Source of the DNA: CAVOGJ01 sp963700865
GTDB taxonomy: Bacteria > Planctomycetota > Planctomycetia > Pirellulales > Pirellulaceae
Length of the DNA: 64,000 nt
Assembly: GCA_963700865.1 (NCBI GenBank)
Contig: CAVOZC010000013.1
Location: 1 to 64,000, forward strand
Direction: 5' to 3'
Position numbers and translations under genes: made by a program
The notes under the pieces: model-generated
The model's input: only the letters and a program-made list of their open reading frames with translations
What the model was told of the DNA's origin: nothing
Databases searched by the model: none
Shown: piece by piece, positions 8,402-19,128 of the stretch
Layout: every line of letters starts with the position of its first letter
Numbering within the stretch: position 1 is the stretch's first letter

Positions 8402-9719
8402 ATGCCAACCCGCCGACTGTGGCCACCCCTCTCCACGCAGCCGAGGAGGGCTACGCGACCCGGCGGGGACTCACGCCAAGCGGCCGGGGGACGTACCATA
8501 GGGAGGGCAGTCCCCTCCGCTTCAGCCACCAGATTCGCAAGGTTCAGTCGCCGCTTGGAAACACCCCCCGCCCTGATCGCCGATTTCCAGAAATCCCTGG
8601 ACGACTGCCGCGAACTGTATCGCGGCAGCGGCGAACTGATTGTGCAGCAGTATCCTGAACTGGCGTGGAAGGAGCCCGCGTCATTTTTGCAATTGATGGA
8701 AAGCCTGCATGCGGGGCTGCTCGTGAAAACCTATTTCACGATCGCACTGGCAGATCAGAAGTGGTCTCGCCGCGAGCGGATTCTGGCGGCGCTGCTCATT
8801 TCTCATATCTGGCAGGAGAAACTCGAGGGCGGTCCGCTGCAAAACGCGGCCCACGAATTGTCGCAGCAGTCGGTCCATCTCAAGTGGTATGGATTGGTGC
8901 GTCCCTTTGCCGAAGTGGCTCCGCTCCGCGAACGGTCGAGTCAAGTTGAGACCATTGTGACACGCATCGCGAATCTCGTGGCACGAATCGACGGCGAGTT
9001 TACGCGGCCCGAACAAAACATGCTCCACTCCATCCAACACGAGTTGCAACGACACCTGCGGCGGCTCAGCCTCGATGGCGATGACGTCATGGCGTCCGGC
9101 ATCCGGCTGAGCACGCTGCAGCAGGAGAGTCATCAAGTCCGGCAGGTTTGCCAATTGGATGAGCATGCGGCACCGGACTCTTCCGCCGCTCTGGTTCCCG
9201 CGGAGGATATCGACGATTTACCCGCATTGCTCGCGCAGTTGCAGGGACTCGTCGGGCTGCGTCGTGTCAAACAGGAAATCACGACGCTTTCCAATCTGAT
9301 TCGCCTCTCCCAGCAACGGTCGTTGCGAGGTCTGCCGAAGACGGAAGTGAGCCTGCATATGGTCTTTGCTGGCAATCCTGGCACCGGCAAGACCACGGTG
9401 GCTCGACTGGTCGCCCGCATCCTGCGGGCAATGGGTGTGTTGAAAAAGGGACACCTCGTCGAAACCGACCGATCGGGGTTGGTCGCCCAGTACGCGGGTC
9501 AAACCGGGCCCAAGACGAATCAGCGCATCGACGAGGCCCTGGATGGCGTGCTCTTCATTGACGAAGCCTACAGCCTGGTCGCCCAGGGCGAAGATGCGTT
9601 CGGCCGGGAAGCGCTGCAGGTACTGCTCAAACGGATGGAAGATGATCGAGACCGGCTGGTCGTCATCCTGGCCGGTTATCCGCAGCCAATGAATGACCTG
9701 CTGAGCCGCGAATCCGGGC
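8402..9719 (+). CDS. CbbX/SpoVK-like AAA+ ATPase with TerB-like N-terminus, part 1 of 2 (frameshifted)
   Basis: After a low-complexity start comes a helical region resembling TerB-like domains (TYFTIALADQKWSRRERILA and RIDGEFTRPEQNML). It is followed by a CbxX/CfxQ-type AAA+ domain with Walker A GNPGTGKTT, Walker B VLFIDEAYSL and the segment DRLVVILAGYP. The true start is unclear; TTG 8555 is an alternative to 8402. A single extra G at about 9721 moves the frame after LLSRESGL. The family includes Rubisco activase CbbX and many ATPases of unknown client; no Rubisco gene is nearby. Confidence 0.75.
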
Positions 9720-10193
9720 TTGCGGTCCCGCTTCAATCGATATCTCGATTTCGAGGATTACGACACGGAGGAGCTGGTGCAGATCTTCGCCAAACTGTGC
9801 GCGGCTCATCGTTTCGAGCTAACCGCCCTGGTGCGGGCCCGTCTGTTGGTGGGCTGCGCCTGGCTGTTCCAGCACCGCGACAAACACTTTGGCAACGGGC
9901 GGGCGGCGCGAAATGTGTTCGAGAACGCGGTGCGGCGCTTGGCCAACCGCATTGCCGACGAGCCGCAAATTTCGCATGAGAGCCTGACGGTCTTCGCACC
10001 AGACGATCTCGAATTTCCGCGGGTGCCCCCGGAGACATTGGCAGCTGCCGAGAAAACTCGTTTTCGCCTGCAATGCCCCCATTGTGGCGAGGATCGCGCG
10101 GCGTCCGCCACGCTGTTGGGTCGCCGTGTGCGGTGCTCCTGCGGCAAGACGTTCGATGCCGCGTGGGGTACGCCGCTGCCGCCGCGGGAATGA
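9720..10193 (+). CDS. CbbX-like AAA+ ATPase, part 2 of 2, with C-terminal zinc ribbon
   Basis: The frame continues as LRSRFNRYLDFEDYDTEEL, the sensor-2 region usual in CbxX proteins (normally GLRSRF...). It runs through the C-terminal helical lid to an added tail. The tail holds C-x2-C (CPHCGED) and, about 20 residues later, C-x-C (VRCSCGKTF), which looks like a zinc ribbon. This is not part of the standard CbbX architecture. Confidence 0.75.
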   Translation: MRSRFNRYLDFEDYDTEELVQIFAKLCAAHRFELTALVRARLLVGCAWLFQHRDKHFGNGRAARNVFENAVRRLANRIADEPQISHESLTVFAPDDLEFPRVPPETLAAAEKTRFRLQCPHCGEDRAASATLLGRRVRCSCGKTFDAAWGTPLPPRE

Positions 10194-10331
10194 GCCCTGC
10201 TGTGGCCGGCCTGGCGCAGGCTTCCGGGAACCGAATCTTCGCGGCCGCTGCTGGCTCCCGAATGATGTCGCCTCAAGCGGGCCCTTTGCGCATAATGCCG
10301 CGTCGCTCCAATGCACTTCCGGTTTCATTCC

Positions 10332-11774
10332 ATGTCCCTGACCGCATCGACCATGCTGCCTGAGAGGGTTCGGTTCACGGCGAGCGCCGAGTCCACGGTG
10401 CGGCGAGATCTCCAAGCGAGTCTCGCCGACGGCGCGTGCTTCAGTTTGATGGTGGGGTTGGGAGAAACGTATCTCGTAGCCTATGCCCTGGCGCTGGGAG
10501 TCAGTGAGGTCACGGCTGGCTTGATCGCCACCGTCCCCATGCTGGCAGGCGCCGTGCTGCAATTGCTGTCGCCTTGGGCGGTGAGGCGAATACGTTCCAA
10601 TCGCCGCTGGGTCGTCGGCTCCGCGTCGGTCCAAGCCTTGAGCCTCGCCCTGGTTCCGACGGCTGCCTGGTGGACGTCGCATGCCGTCCATCTCCTCTTT
10701 CTGTGCGCCACGATCTACTGGGCAGCAGGACTGGCCAGTGGACCGGCCTGGAACACGTGGATGGAGGCCATGGTACCCAAATCAGTACGCACGCGGTTCT
10801 TCGTCGCCCGCTCGCGCGTCTGCCAAGCCTGCCTGCTGGCCGCGTTCGCCGCCGGCGGGCTGGTGCTGCATGGGTCCGCGGATCATCCCTGGAGACTGAA
10901 CGCGTTTGCCGTGCTGTTTCTGCTGGCCGCGGTCTGCCGCGGACTCTCTTCCTGGTTTCTCAGCCGCCAGAGCGAGCCCTCAAGCAGTATCGGCGGAGTT
11001 CACGCCAGCCTGATCGAGGCGGTGAAGAATCTGCGCGGGCATACTGGGGGGCGATTGCTCGCCTACCTGCTGGTCGTCCAAGTTACGATCCAGATGGCAG
11101 GGCCCTTCTTTACACCTTACCTGCTCTCCGAGCTGGGTGTCACTTATCTGCAGTTCATGCTGCTAATCGGCGCGGGCTTTGCAGGCAAAATGTGGGCCGT
11201 TCCCATCTGGGGCAACGTGGCCAAGTCGATTGGGGCCCAGCGACTGCTGCGCATTGGCGGACTGGCCATCATCCCCCTCTCAGCCATGTGGATGATCTCC
11301 ACCCAGTTCTGGTATTTGTTTGTCCTGCAGATTCTGGCGGGAATTGCCTGGAGTGCCTATGAACTGGCCATGCTGTTGATGTTTTTCGAGACGATCCCGC
11401 GACATGAGCGGATCAGTCTGCTGACGGTATACAATGTCGGGAATGCGGTCGCGCTGGTGTCGGGCTCGCTGTTGGGTGCGGCCATGCTGAGAGGGCTAGG
11501 TGTGGGTCTTGACTCGGTCCCTCAGGTGAGCGGCTGGTCACCCTATTTGTTGTTGTTCGGCTGCTCGACGATGATGCGATTGGCCACGTTACCCTTCTTG
11601 TTCCGAGTTCCCGATGTGCGATTCCATGTGGTCACTCCCTCGCTCCGCGTATTGGCAGTCCGGCCGGCCGAAGTGGCCACGGATCCTCCCGTGCTCTCCA
11701 GTATGCCCAACGGCGAACCGGCCGCGTCAGGGGCCGGGTGGAGTGACGAGTCACCCTCACCTCTCCCCCCATAG
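10332..11774 (+). CDS. Major facilitator superfamily transporter
   Basis: The protein of about 480 residues has roughly 12 hydrophobic segments and a cytoplasmic loop AVRRIRSNRR between helices 2 and 3, as in MFS permeases. The first in-frame ATG in a plausible context is 10332 (MSLTASTM), although the frame opens at 10311. The last 60 residues are hydrophilic and rich in Pro and Ser. The substrate cannot be predicted. It is convergent with the surface-protein gene at 11809. Confidence 0.75.
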   Translation: MSLTASTMLPERVRFTASAESTVRRDLQASLADGACFSLMVGLGETYLVAYALALGVSEVTAGLIATVPMLAGAVLQLLSPWAVRRIRSNRRWVVGSASVQALSLALVPTAAWWTSHAVHLLFLCATIYWAAGLASGPAWNTWMEAMVPKSVRTRFFVARSRVCQACLLAAFAAGGLVLHGSADHPWRLNAFAVLFLLAAVCRGLSSWFLSRQSEPSSSIGGVHASLIEAVKNLRGHTGGRLLAYLLVVQVTIQMAGPFFTPYLLSELGVTYLQFMLLIGAGFAGKMWAVPIWGNVAKSIGAQRLLRIGGLAIIPLSAMWMISTQFWYLFVLQILAGIAWSAYELAMLLMFFETIPRHERISLLTVYNVGNAVALVSGSLLGAAMLRGLGVGLDSVPQVSGWSPYLLLFGCSTMMRLATLPFLFRVPDVRFHVVTPSLRVLAVRPAEVATDPPVLSSMPNGEPAASGAGWSDESPSPLPP

Positions 11775-11808
11775 GGTCAGCCGACGAACGGCAAACCCGC
11801 CCCGCTAA

Positions 11809-13872
11809 TCAACGATCCTCCGCCAATTCCGCGAAGACCTGCTCAATCAGCGACGGAGATTTTTTTGCGGTAGACTCGGTCGCTTCTTCCATTGCGTCAG
11901 CTTGATGCCAGGCTCCCTGCCTGATCCCGGCGGGGGCGACGACCGCGCTCGGCGGATCGCTGACGACGATCGTAAACGCTTGCTCGTCGGTCAAGCCACC
12001 CGCATCGGTCACCACGATTTTCATGGTATAGGTACCAGCCAGGAGTGGCGTCCAACTGAACGATGCCGCACCCGGGGCAAGGCTCGTAAGCAACGGCGTG
12101 CCCGTTTCTTCGCTAATCCCACTCCCATCGAGGTCGAGTGAAAAGACCAGATCGGCGGACGGCGTGTCGTCGTCTGTGGCAACGGCTGTCGTGCCAATCG
12201 TCATGTTGACCTCGGCGGCAATCGGCTGGTCCCCGTCGAATTCACCCGCCAGCACGAGTGTGGGACCACTGCTCACCGCCACCACACTGACCGTTGTGGT
12301 CGCCACCTCACTGACGTTGGTCCCGTCATTGACGGTGACGGTCACGATCCGGTCGGTGGTATCCGGATCGCTCGACGTATTGTCATACATCAATGTGCGG
12401 AGCACTGCCTGGTAGCTGGCCACGGAGGCCGAACCGACGAGCGATAATTCTCCGGTCGACGCGTTGTACATCGGTGTAATACCGGTTGCCCCGACGTCGA
12501 CCGCCAGCGTCTCGACGTCCGCGTCCTGAATGTTCGTCAACAAAACAGCGGCGGATACGAGTGATGTGCTATCGGTATCGGTCACGGTGAGGTCGTCCGC
12601 GACGATGGAGACCGGACCGTCTCCCTCGGTGAACGCCGCGATGGCATCGATCCCGTCCGCGGCGCCGTTCAAGTCGACCACGGGCGCCGCTGGCGGGGCT
12701 GTCACGGTGACCGTGAATGCCTCGCGGTCCGCAAGTGGCAAGTCCCCATCATCCACCACCAAGACAACGAAGTCGTAATCGCCCGGGCCGTCGGCCGTCG
12801 TGGGGGTCCAGCGGATGACGGCCGAATTCGGCCCGGTCGATGTGATCGTGGCGCCCACCGGCGGATTCGACATCGGATCATCGAGATCAAGCAGGAAGAC
12901 CAGACTGTCTCCATCCACGTCGGTCGCGGTAACGGTGACCTCGAGCATTTGTCCAATTTCCAAGGATTGATCGGCAATCGGCGCCAGATCCGGTGCATCG
13001 TTCACCGTGACGATGCCTACCGTGCTGCGAGCGATGCCACTCGTGGCCTGCCCGTCGGAGACGGTGATCTCGATGACACGATCGATGCCCGCGGGCGACT
13101 GCGACACATTGTCGTAAGCAAGCGTCCTTAAGATGGACTGGTAATTGGCGAGCGTGTCGGTGCCTTGCAGCGTGAGCGTCCCCGTCAGCGCATCGTAGCT
13201 GGTTGTGATCTGGCTGTTCCCCAACAGATCCACGCTTAGCGATTCATCTTCGCCGTTTCCCAAATTGGTAATCCGCATGGAGGCGCCCTCCAGGTTACCT
13301 CCGTTGGCGTCGGTCACGGTCAAGTCCCCGTCGACGATGATCACAGGGCCCTCTCCCTCCGTGAAGACCGTGGCGAAATCGATGCCATCGCCATCCGCCC
13401 CGTTTAAATCGACCACGGGCGCCTGGTTGGCCACATTGACCGTCAGCACCTCCGCATCGGCCAAGGGGGTCGTACCGGCATCGACTGCGATGATGTAGAA
13501 GTCAAATGTCCCGGTCTGACCGGCGGCGGGCGTCCAGGTCAGCACGCCATTGTCAAGCGCCGCGCCTGCCGGGTTGTCATCCGGATCGAGGACCAGCCGA
13601 ATCGCGTCGCCGGTCGGGTTGCCGGAGGCATCCAGATCGGTCACCGTCCCACCGTCATTGAGCAGATCCACCGACAGCGATCCGCCCGGTTGAACCGTGA
13701 TCTCCCCGATTCCCGATAAATCAAGGTTTGGCGGACAATCATTGCCGATCACCGTCCCGGCGACTCCCGAGGCATCCAGTGCCAAGCGGTCTTCGAGAAG
13801 CTCTTGGGCGTGCAGGAAATAAACACGACGGCGGGGGTTGCGTGAGCGATGCGACTTCTTCATACCAGACAT
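11809..13872 (-). CDS. Surface protein with LEPR-like N-terminus and cadherin/Ig-like repeats
   Basis: The 687-residue protein starts with a basic stretch and the motif ELLEDRLALDAS, similar to the LEPR-xLL export/anchoring motif of planctomycete surface proteins. It then has two copies of a repeat of about 130 residues (FTEGEGPV, LTVTDANG, YQSILRTLAYDN in copy one; FTEGDGPV, LTVTDTDS, YQAVLRTLMYDN in copy two). These alternate with He_PIG/Ig-like domains ending in WTP. Acidic DxDxD-type loops suggest Ca2+ binding. The C-terminus is hydrophilic with no anchor. It is paralogous to the upstream gene at 13921-15969. Confidence 0.7.
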   Translation of the reverse strand: MSGMKKSHRSRNPRRRVYFLHAQELLEDRLALDASGVAGTVIGNDCPPNLDLSGIGEITVQPGGSLSVDLLNDGGTVTDLDASGNPTGDAIRLVLDPDDNPAGAALDNGVLTWTPAAGQTGTFDFYIIAVDAGTTPLADAEVLTVNVANQAPVVDLNGADGDGIDFATVFTEGEGPVIIVDGDLTVTDANGGNLEGASMRITNLGNGEDESLSVDLLGNSQITTSYDALTGTLTLQGTDTLANYQSILRTLAYDNVSQSPAGIDRVIEITVSDGQATSGIARSTVGIVTVNDAPDLAPIADQSLEIGQMLEVTVTATDVDGDSLVFLLDLDDPMSNPPVGATITSTGPNSAVIRWTPTTADGPGDYDFVVLVVDDGDLPLADREAFTVTVTAPPAAPVVDLNGAADGIDAIAAFTEGDGPVSIVADDLTVTDTDSTSLVSAAVLLTNIQDADVETLAVDVGATGITPMYNASTGELSLVGSASVASYQAVLRTLMYDNTSSDPDTTDRIVTVTVNDGTNVSEVATTTVSVVAVSSGPTLVLAGEFDGDQPIAAEVNMTIGTTAVATDDDTPSADLVFSLDLDGSGISEETGTPLLTSLAPGAASFSWTPLLAGTYTMKIVVTDAGGLTDEQAFTIVVSDPPSAVVAPAGIRQGAWHQADAMEEATESTAKKSPSLIEQVFAELAEDR

Positions 13873-13920
13873 TCCTCAAACGGACAGGTTGCTTTCATCA
13901 CGGATTTTCTGCTGAACGGC

Positions 13921-15969
13921 CTACACAATATCAATTTCAAACGTCTCTTGGTCCGTGAAGCCATCGGCGTTCGTGGCGATGATACGAATTTCGTATCGGC
14001 CGCTGACCGAAGGCGTCCAGGTAAAGACCCCGTTGGCATCGATCGTCGGTTGGTTGGCATTCGTGGGGATGCGGCTGTCTTCCAGATCGAGCTGGAAGAG
14101 GTAATCCCCCGTGCCATCCGCATCCTCAATCGTGGCCACGAACGAGAACGGCACATTCACGCCGCGCGTCGGAATGTTTCCACCGCTGAATTCGGCCGGC
14201 AAGACAAGATTGCCCGGATCGTCGACCGGGACAACGGTCATGGTCGCAGTGGCGGAGGCGGTGGCCGATCCGTCATTGACCGTGAAGCTGAATGTGCGCG
14301 ATGTGCCGGGAGCGTCGCCAGAATTCGCGAAGGTCACCGATCGCAGCAGCCGCTGGTAGGTCGCGGGAGTGGCATCGCCCGCGAAACGGAGCAACTGGCC
14401 ATTCTGCTCCGTCGTTCCAGAGATGCCGGCCTCGGCCGTAAAGGCGAGCACATCCGAACCCGACTGAAATCCGGCCGTGATGTTCACCGTCGCGCCGACG
14501 AGCACAACGCTATCGACATCGGCGACAGTCAATTGTCCGTCGATGACGCGTGGCGCATCTCCTTCGGTGTAGGTAGCCACGGCGCCGGAAGTGGCAATCG
14601 TCGGCGGATCATTGACGTCCGTCACCCTCACGGTTCGCGTTGCGTCCCCCAGATTGTCTTCCGCATCCATCACTTCGAATGTGATCTGACGGTCGTCATT
14701 ACCCACGGCATCCGAGGCATTCTCAAAGGTGACCGTGCGGAGGACGGTCTGGTAGGCCGTCAGACTGGCGGTTCCCGTCAGCCGCAATTGGCCCGTGGCG
14801 GTGTCAAACGGGGCCACCGTAATCCCGCCGCTCGCCGTGGCGGCCAGGAGGTCTCCAGTGGCGAAGCCGTCGGCGATCTCCACCACCGCCCCCGTCAATT
14901 CCGTACTGTCCGCATCGGTGATGGTCACCCCATTGTCGACGATCAGCGGATCGTCTCCCTCGGTAAACGCCACCGATCCGGAGCTGGTCGTGACGACGGG
15001 CGCTGCGGTCATCCCGTCGCCCATGAAGTCACTCACATCGATGCCGGCGGCGGTCAGGTCGGCGAAAATGGCATCGATGGTCGTTTGGAAATTGTCGATC
15101 GGACGCATATCGACGCTGAACGTGCGGAGATCGTCATTGGTTGACTGGTTCTGGTAGACATCGGCACCACTCCCACCTCGCACCACGACGCGTCGCTGCA
15201 CATTCGTATTCGCGTCGGTCAGGACATTATCCGCGCCACCTCCCAGGACCAGGAACATATCGTCCGATGTCGCGGTATCCCCGGCGGACTGGGGATTGAA
15301 CGCCACAAAATCATTCCCGCTCCCTGCCCGGACGAGGGTCCGCCCGTCAACGCGAGTCGCGCCGGCGACCAGCACGCGATCATTGCCTTGCCCCATATTC
15401 CAACTCGCCAGTCGTGAGATATCGACATCCCCCATCACGAGTGTGTCGGCACCTGCCTGTCCCCGCACGCGCAGATCGCGCGTGGCGTTCACGTTCGCGG
15501 CCGTAGTTAGATCATCACCACTGCCCATCAGCAGCTTGGCGGGGCCCAATACATTCACGTCATTGATTTCCACGACGTCGTCGCCACGTCCCGTGGAAAC
15601 GGTCATGGCGTTGGCCACGAGAAATCCATTCAGTCGCACGATATCGTCGCCGTTGAGCAAGCGGATATTCAGATTGCGGCGTAGCGTGGAGGAGCCGCTC
15701 AGGACAGTAAACGGGTCGGTGCTTCCGTTGATGGTCGTTGCCGACTGGCCAGTGAGCACCAGGTCACCTCCGTCATTGACGGAGAGCGTAATCTCATTGT
15801 CTTGCGAGTCACCCACCAACTGCAACGATCCGCCGCGAATCACGGCGCTGACGTCGCCCGCGAGCATTTCGCGAGCTTCGAGCCGCTCCGCAACCAACCG
15901 CCGCGACGGAGCGCGCTGGGACTTCACTTGTCGTCTGCCAAAAAACACGGTGCCTACCTCTTCTGTCAT
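13921..15969 (-). CDS. Surface protein with LEPR-like motif, RTX-like and cadherin-like repeats
   Basis: The 682-residue protein has the N-terminal motif AERLEAREMLAGDV. About 270 residues follow with repeated GxGDDxV-type turns (TGRGDDVVEI, MGSGDDLTT, MGQGNDRVLV, AGSGNDFVAF), which suggest a parallel-beta, calcium-binding RTX-like fold. Next come two repeats (FTEGDDPLIVD ... YQTVLRTVTFEN and YTEGDAPRVID ... YQRLLRSVTFAN) of the same family as in the downstream paralogue. The last domain is Ig-like with FTWTPSVSGRYEI. It lies 48 bases upstream of its paralogue, so the two are probably cotranscribed. Confidence 0.72.
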   Translation of the reverse strand: MTEEVGTVFFGRRQVKSQRAPSRRLVAERLEAREMLAGDVSAVIRGGSLQLVGDSQDNEITLSVNDGGDLVLTGQSATTINGSTDPFTVLSGSSTLRRNLNIRLLNGDDIVRLNGFLVANAMTVSTGRGDDVVEINDVNVLGPAKLLMGSGDDLTTAANVNATRDLRVRGQAGADTLVMGDVDISRLASWNMGQGNDRVLVAGATRVDGRTLVRAGSGNDFVAFNPQSAGDTATSDDMFLVLGGGADNVLTDANTNVQRRVVVRGGSGADVYQNQSTNDDLRTFSVDMRPIDNFQTTIDAIFADLTAAGIDVSDFMGDGMTAAPVVTTSSGSVAFTEGDDPLIVDNGVTITDADSTELTGAVVEIADGFATGDLLAATASGGITVAPFDTATGQLRLTGTASLTAYQTVLRTVTFENASDAVGNDDRQITFEVMDAEDNLGDATRTVRVTDVNDPPTIATSGAVATYTEGDAPRVIDGQLTVADVDSVVLVGATVNITAGFQSGSDVLAFTAEAGISGTTEQNGQLLRFAGDATPATYQRLLRSVTFANSGDAPGTSRTFSFTVNDGSATASATATMTVVPVDDPGNLVLPAEFSGGNIPTRGVNVPFSFVATIEDADGTGDYLFQLDLEDSRIPTNANQPTIDANGVFTWTPSVSGRYEIRIIATNADGFTDQETFEIDIV

Positions 15970-16221
15970 TGAGCCGACGTCTTCCGAAGACGTCGCCCAG
16001 AGTACGATTCGCTACCGGCCACATGCCTCTACTTGCCGACCCCTGCTTCCCTAGGGGCCGAATCGCCGGGACCGATGTCACGCTTCTTCACCACTATAGT
16101 TACGGTCGATTTCACCTGGAAAAGAAAATCTTGGGGCGAGTCCAAACAGGCCAGCTGCGTTTCAAGGGATGATCACGCCGCGATGCCCGGCTCGACTCCC
16201 TGGTTGGGCGGCGCGCGGCGG

Positions 16222-17569
16222 CTAATTCCTCAGCCGAAACGGGCGGTCGTCTTCGGACCAAGCCGCTTGTCTGGTCAGGAGCAGCGTGCCAAAGCCCCCG
16301 ATGACAAAGACGAGCGCATCGGCCAGTGGCGACGAGTATTCCGGTTCGCCAGGGGCCACATCCACGACGCCGGGAAACGATCGCACGCGGTTTAATAAGG
16401 GACTGTGGAACAAGCGGGGGCTCAACCAGGCCGCATCCCCCAGGGGCCGTTCCCGGTCGGCATGCCCGGCAGCTGTCGGCATGCCCGTAGGCGGCGGGCT
16501 GGTCTCGACGCGATCGACTTGCCGCCGCGTCTCCCCGGAATCCTGAGACCAGCGCGACGGGCCAGCTGTCTGGCTGGCACGCGGCCGGTTGCCAACGGCC
16601 AGCTCAAAGGGTCGGTGCCGCCCCAGCACGTTCGCCGTGGTGGCGGCTGCCGCCCGCGCCTGTTGTGAATTCGCGGCCGCTGGTTGTGCGTCGACCGGGT
16701 CGCCGACCTGGGCCATCTCCGCGACGAGCGAGGGAAGCGCCCTTGCCGCCAACCAGGAGCCGTCCCCGCCCGACACCGTGCCATCACCATCCAGCCGCTC
16801 CGCAATATCGACGGTGTCCACGCCTGCCTGTCCGCCGTCCGCCGGCAGCGAATCGGAGTCACTTCCACTTCCCGCATCGGGATCGATCCGAGGAATCGCC
16901 AGGCCCACGAGTCCTCCATCGAGGGGCAGCCCGCCAAGCGGCTGCGAACCCTCAGGAACACTCGTTGATGACCCCCAGCCAGGCAACATACTGTCTGGCG
17001 CGCCTTCGACCGAGGCGCTGTGGTCACGCACGATCGGCCTTCCAGCTTCGGTCTCCCAGCCGATGTTGCTGCCCGGCCCGTCGGTGAGCGAGCCGCGGAG
17101 CAGATGTTGTCCCTGTTGGATGTCGCCCGTGATCGCTCGCTCGCCAGAGCCTCCTACCACGAGCCCCACGCCCGTATTGAGCGACGTAAGGCTCAATATC
17201 GATGGGGCTGATCGGGGAAAACGCGCGTGCCGAACGCTGAGCATCCGCCTCCGGGCCCAACGTGGCGGCAGTGTTTTCGCGCACCGGCGGTCGAGCAGAG
17301 AGGTCGTCGGAAACCGCCACCGTCGCGGCGGGGACAGCCGGGGACGCGTGCGGCACCGCGTGGACCAAATCCCGTGCCGCGACCGGCCTGCCCAGACCGG
17401 CCGAGAGATCGACGAAGGCGGCCAGGACGGTGCGGGTCTCTAAGGGCTCCAACCATAATCCGCGGCGTCGGAAACGGTTCCGTTTTCTCGCCCGACCGAC
17501 CGCGAATGTGGCCAGGCGACGAGCGAGTCGCCATCGATGTCTGTCTTGATGATCTTCCCGGTCCGCCAT
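16222..17569 (-). CDS. LEPR-xLL surface protein with C-terminal membrane segment (frameshifted)
   Basis: The N-terminal frame from ATG 17569 is very basic and contains LWLEPLETRTVLAAFV, a good LEPR-xLL motif. Sense then continues in a second frame (16222-17244) after a shift somewhere in 17165-17235. The middle is low-complexity, rich in Gly, Ser, Asp and Ala. The C-terminus has one hydrophobic segment (ALVFVIGGFGTLLLT) followed by charged residues, like a membrane anchor. The gene starts three bases after the stop of the kinase-TPR gene and is probably the last member of that operon. No enzymatic domain is seen. Confidence 0.6.
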
Positions 17570-17572
17570 GGT

Positions 17573-18107
17573 TCACCCTTGGGATGTTGCTGCTTCGGCA
17601 GTTTGCGGCGCTGGTTGTTCCGCGGATTCGTCGAGCGGCACGGCTTGTCGCCACGATGCGGCTCGCTGTTTCCACAACTCCACCTCTTCCGTCAGGCCGC
17701 CCTGCTTTGCCGCCAGTCGGGCGAGCTCATCCAGCTGGTCGGCTAAGTTCCGCAGTGGTTGTGGCTGCCCCGCCAGCCGCTCGGATCGCTCGCAGCAGAC
17801 GTCGAAGGCCGCCGCATAGTCCGCATCGGCCTTGAGAATTTCCGTGTATTTGGCAAGTTGCGCATCGAGATCCCGTGCAAAACCGGGATTACCCGGAGCC
17901 AACTCGACCGCTTCCCGCTGCCGACCATTCCCGGCCAGCAGGAAGGTCCTGGCCGTCGGCAGGCCCGCCCGCCATTCGGCGATCCCTCGGTTGAAGAGGA
18001 CGCCCCCCAGCAGCGCCTCGAACTCCGGGTTCGTTCCCTGGCGATCGATCAATGACTGCAGTTCGTCACGCACTCCATTGAAGCCTTCCAAGGCGGCCGC
18101 GATATTG
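17573..18107 (-). CDS. Ser/Thr kinase-TPR protein, part 4 of 4: C-terminal helical repeats
   Basis: This part continues the TPR array (GNIAAALEGFNGVRDELQ, FNRGIAEWRAGL, LRNLADQLDELARLAA) to the stop at 17573. It joins part 3 if one G is restored in the run at 18108-18110, giving the reading MNNIGRVQLDWGNIAAA. Confidence 0.7.
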
Positions 18108-19128
18108 CCCAATCCAACTGGACACGGCCGATATTGTTCATGCTGACGGCGAGGTCGATATGGTGAGCCACGATACTGGGCGCCCGCGTGACGACGCGTG
18201 TGCCGATTTCGACGGCTCGTCGATAAGCCGCCATGGCCGGCTCAAAGTGGGCGGCCTGCCGATGAAGCGCCCCCAGGTTGTTATAGCTGAGCGCCAAATC
18301 ACGTTCGAACGCGACTTGTTCGGGATGAGCGGCGATCAGCTGTTCCTGAAGGCGGATCGCCTCGCCGCACGAAGCCAGGGCCACCGCCGGTTCGCTCTGG
18401 GCGACTTGAAACGCCAGATTGTGCAGGCTGACCGCCAGGTTTTGCATCGCCTGGGTATGTTCTGGTTCGGCGGCCAACGCCGCGCGTTGCCATTGGATCG
18501 CTTGATCGATGCAGTTCCTGGACGCAGCCAGCTCATGGGCATGGCGGTACACGACCGCCCGATTGCACAGCGCGCTGGCATATTCCAGCTGTGCGGTCGC
18601 CTGGTTGTCGCCCCCCTCATGTTGCAGCGCCGCATGCATCTGCAGCGATCGATCCAAATCTTGGCGGGCCTCGGCATCCGATCCCAGCCGCCACCTCACT
18701 AAACCGCGATTATTCAGGCATTTGGCCAGTGCACTGCGAAGCGTGGAGGACACGGGAGCTTGTGCCAGCAGTTGGTCATACACGTCGATGGCTTGCGTGT
18801 ATTGTGCCAACGACTCGTGAACCGCACCCAGTTGCTCGTGGATGCGGGCCACCTGCCCATGCGCCAAGGCGAGGTCTTCCCGCAAACGCTCGTCACCCCG
18901 CGACCGTTCGATGAACGTCCGGTAGTAGCTGAGGGATTGTGACAGGAGGTCACGGCGGACCGCCTCCGTGCCGGGGACGCGTTGCAAGCGCAAGGCGATA
19001 TCCAATCCGAAGTGGTCGAGCAACTCCCGGGCACTGCGGAAGTTTGCTTCCGCCGTTTGGGCGGCCACCGCCGTTTTCCGCTGCTCGCCCGCAATCCTCC
19101 AGACCGCCAGACTGGATGTCAGGCGCAA
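18108..19128 (-). CDS. Ser/Thr kinase-TPR protein, part 3 of 4: TPR array
   Basis: The fragment begins LTSSLAVWRIAGEQRKTA, the end of a membrane helix followed by a coiled linker. It then has tandem tetratricopeptide repeats (LAKCLNNRGLVRWRLGSDAEA, LSYNNLGALHRQAAHFEPAM, VSMNNIGRV). In planctomycete kinases of this layout the TPRs lie on the far side of the membrane from the kinase and probably mediate protein contacts. One extra base at about 19129 separates it from part 2. Confidence 0.75.

Noticed and set aside
8402..10193. Rubisco activase CbbX
   Set aside because: The AAA+ core fits, but no Rubisco genes are near and the extra head and zinc-ribbon tail do not belong to CbbX.
13849..15144. 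431-codon plus-strand frame opposite the surface-protein gene
   Set aside because: It is the antisense of a well-supported repeat protein, has no start context or motif, and is rich in Arg, His and Gly as expected for a shadow frame in high-G+C DNA.
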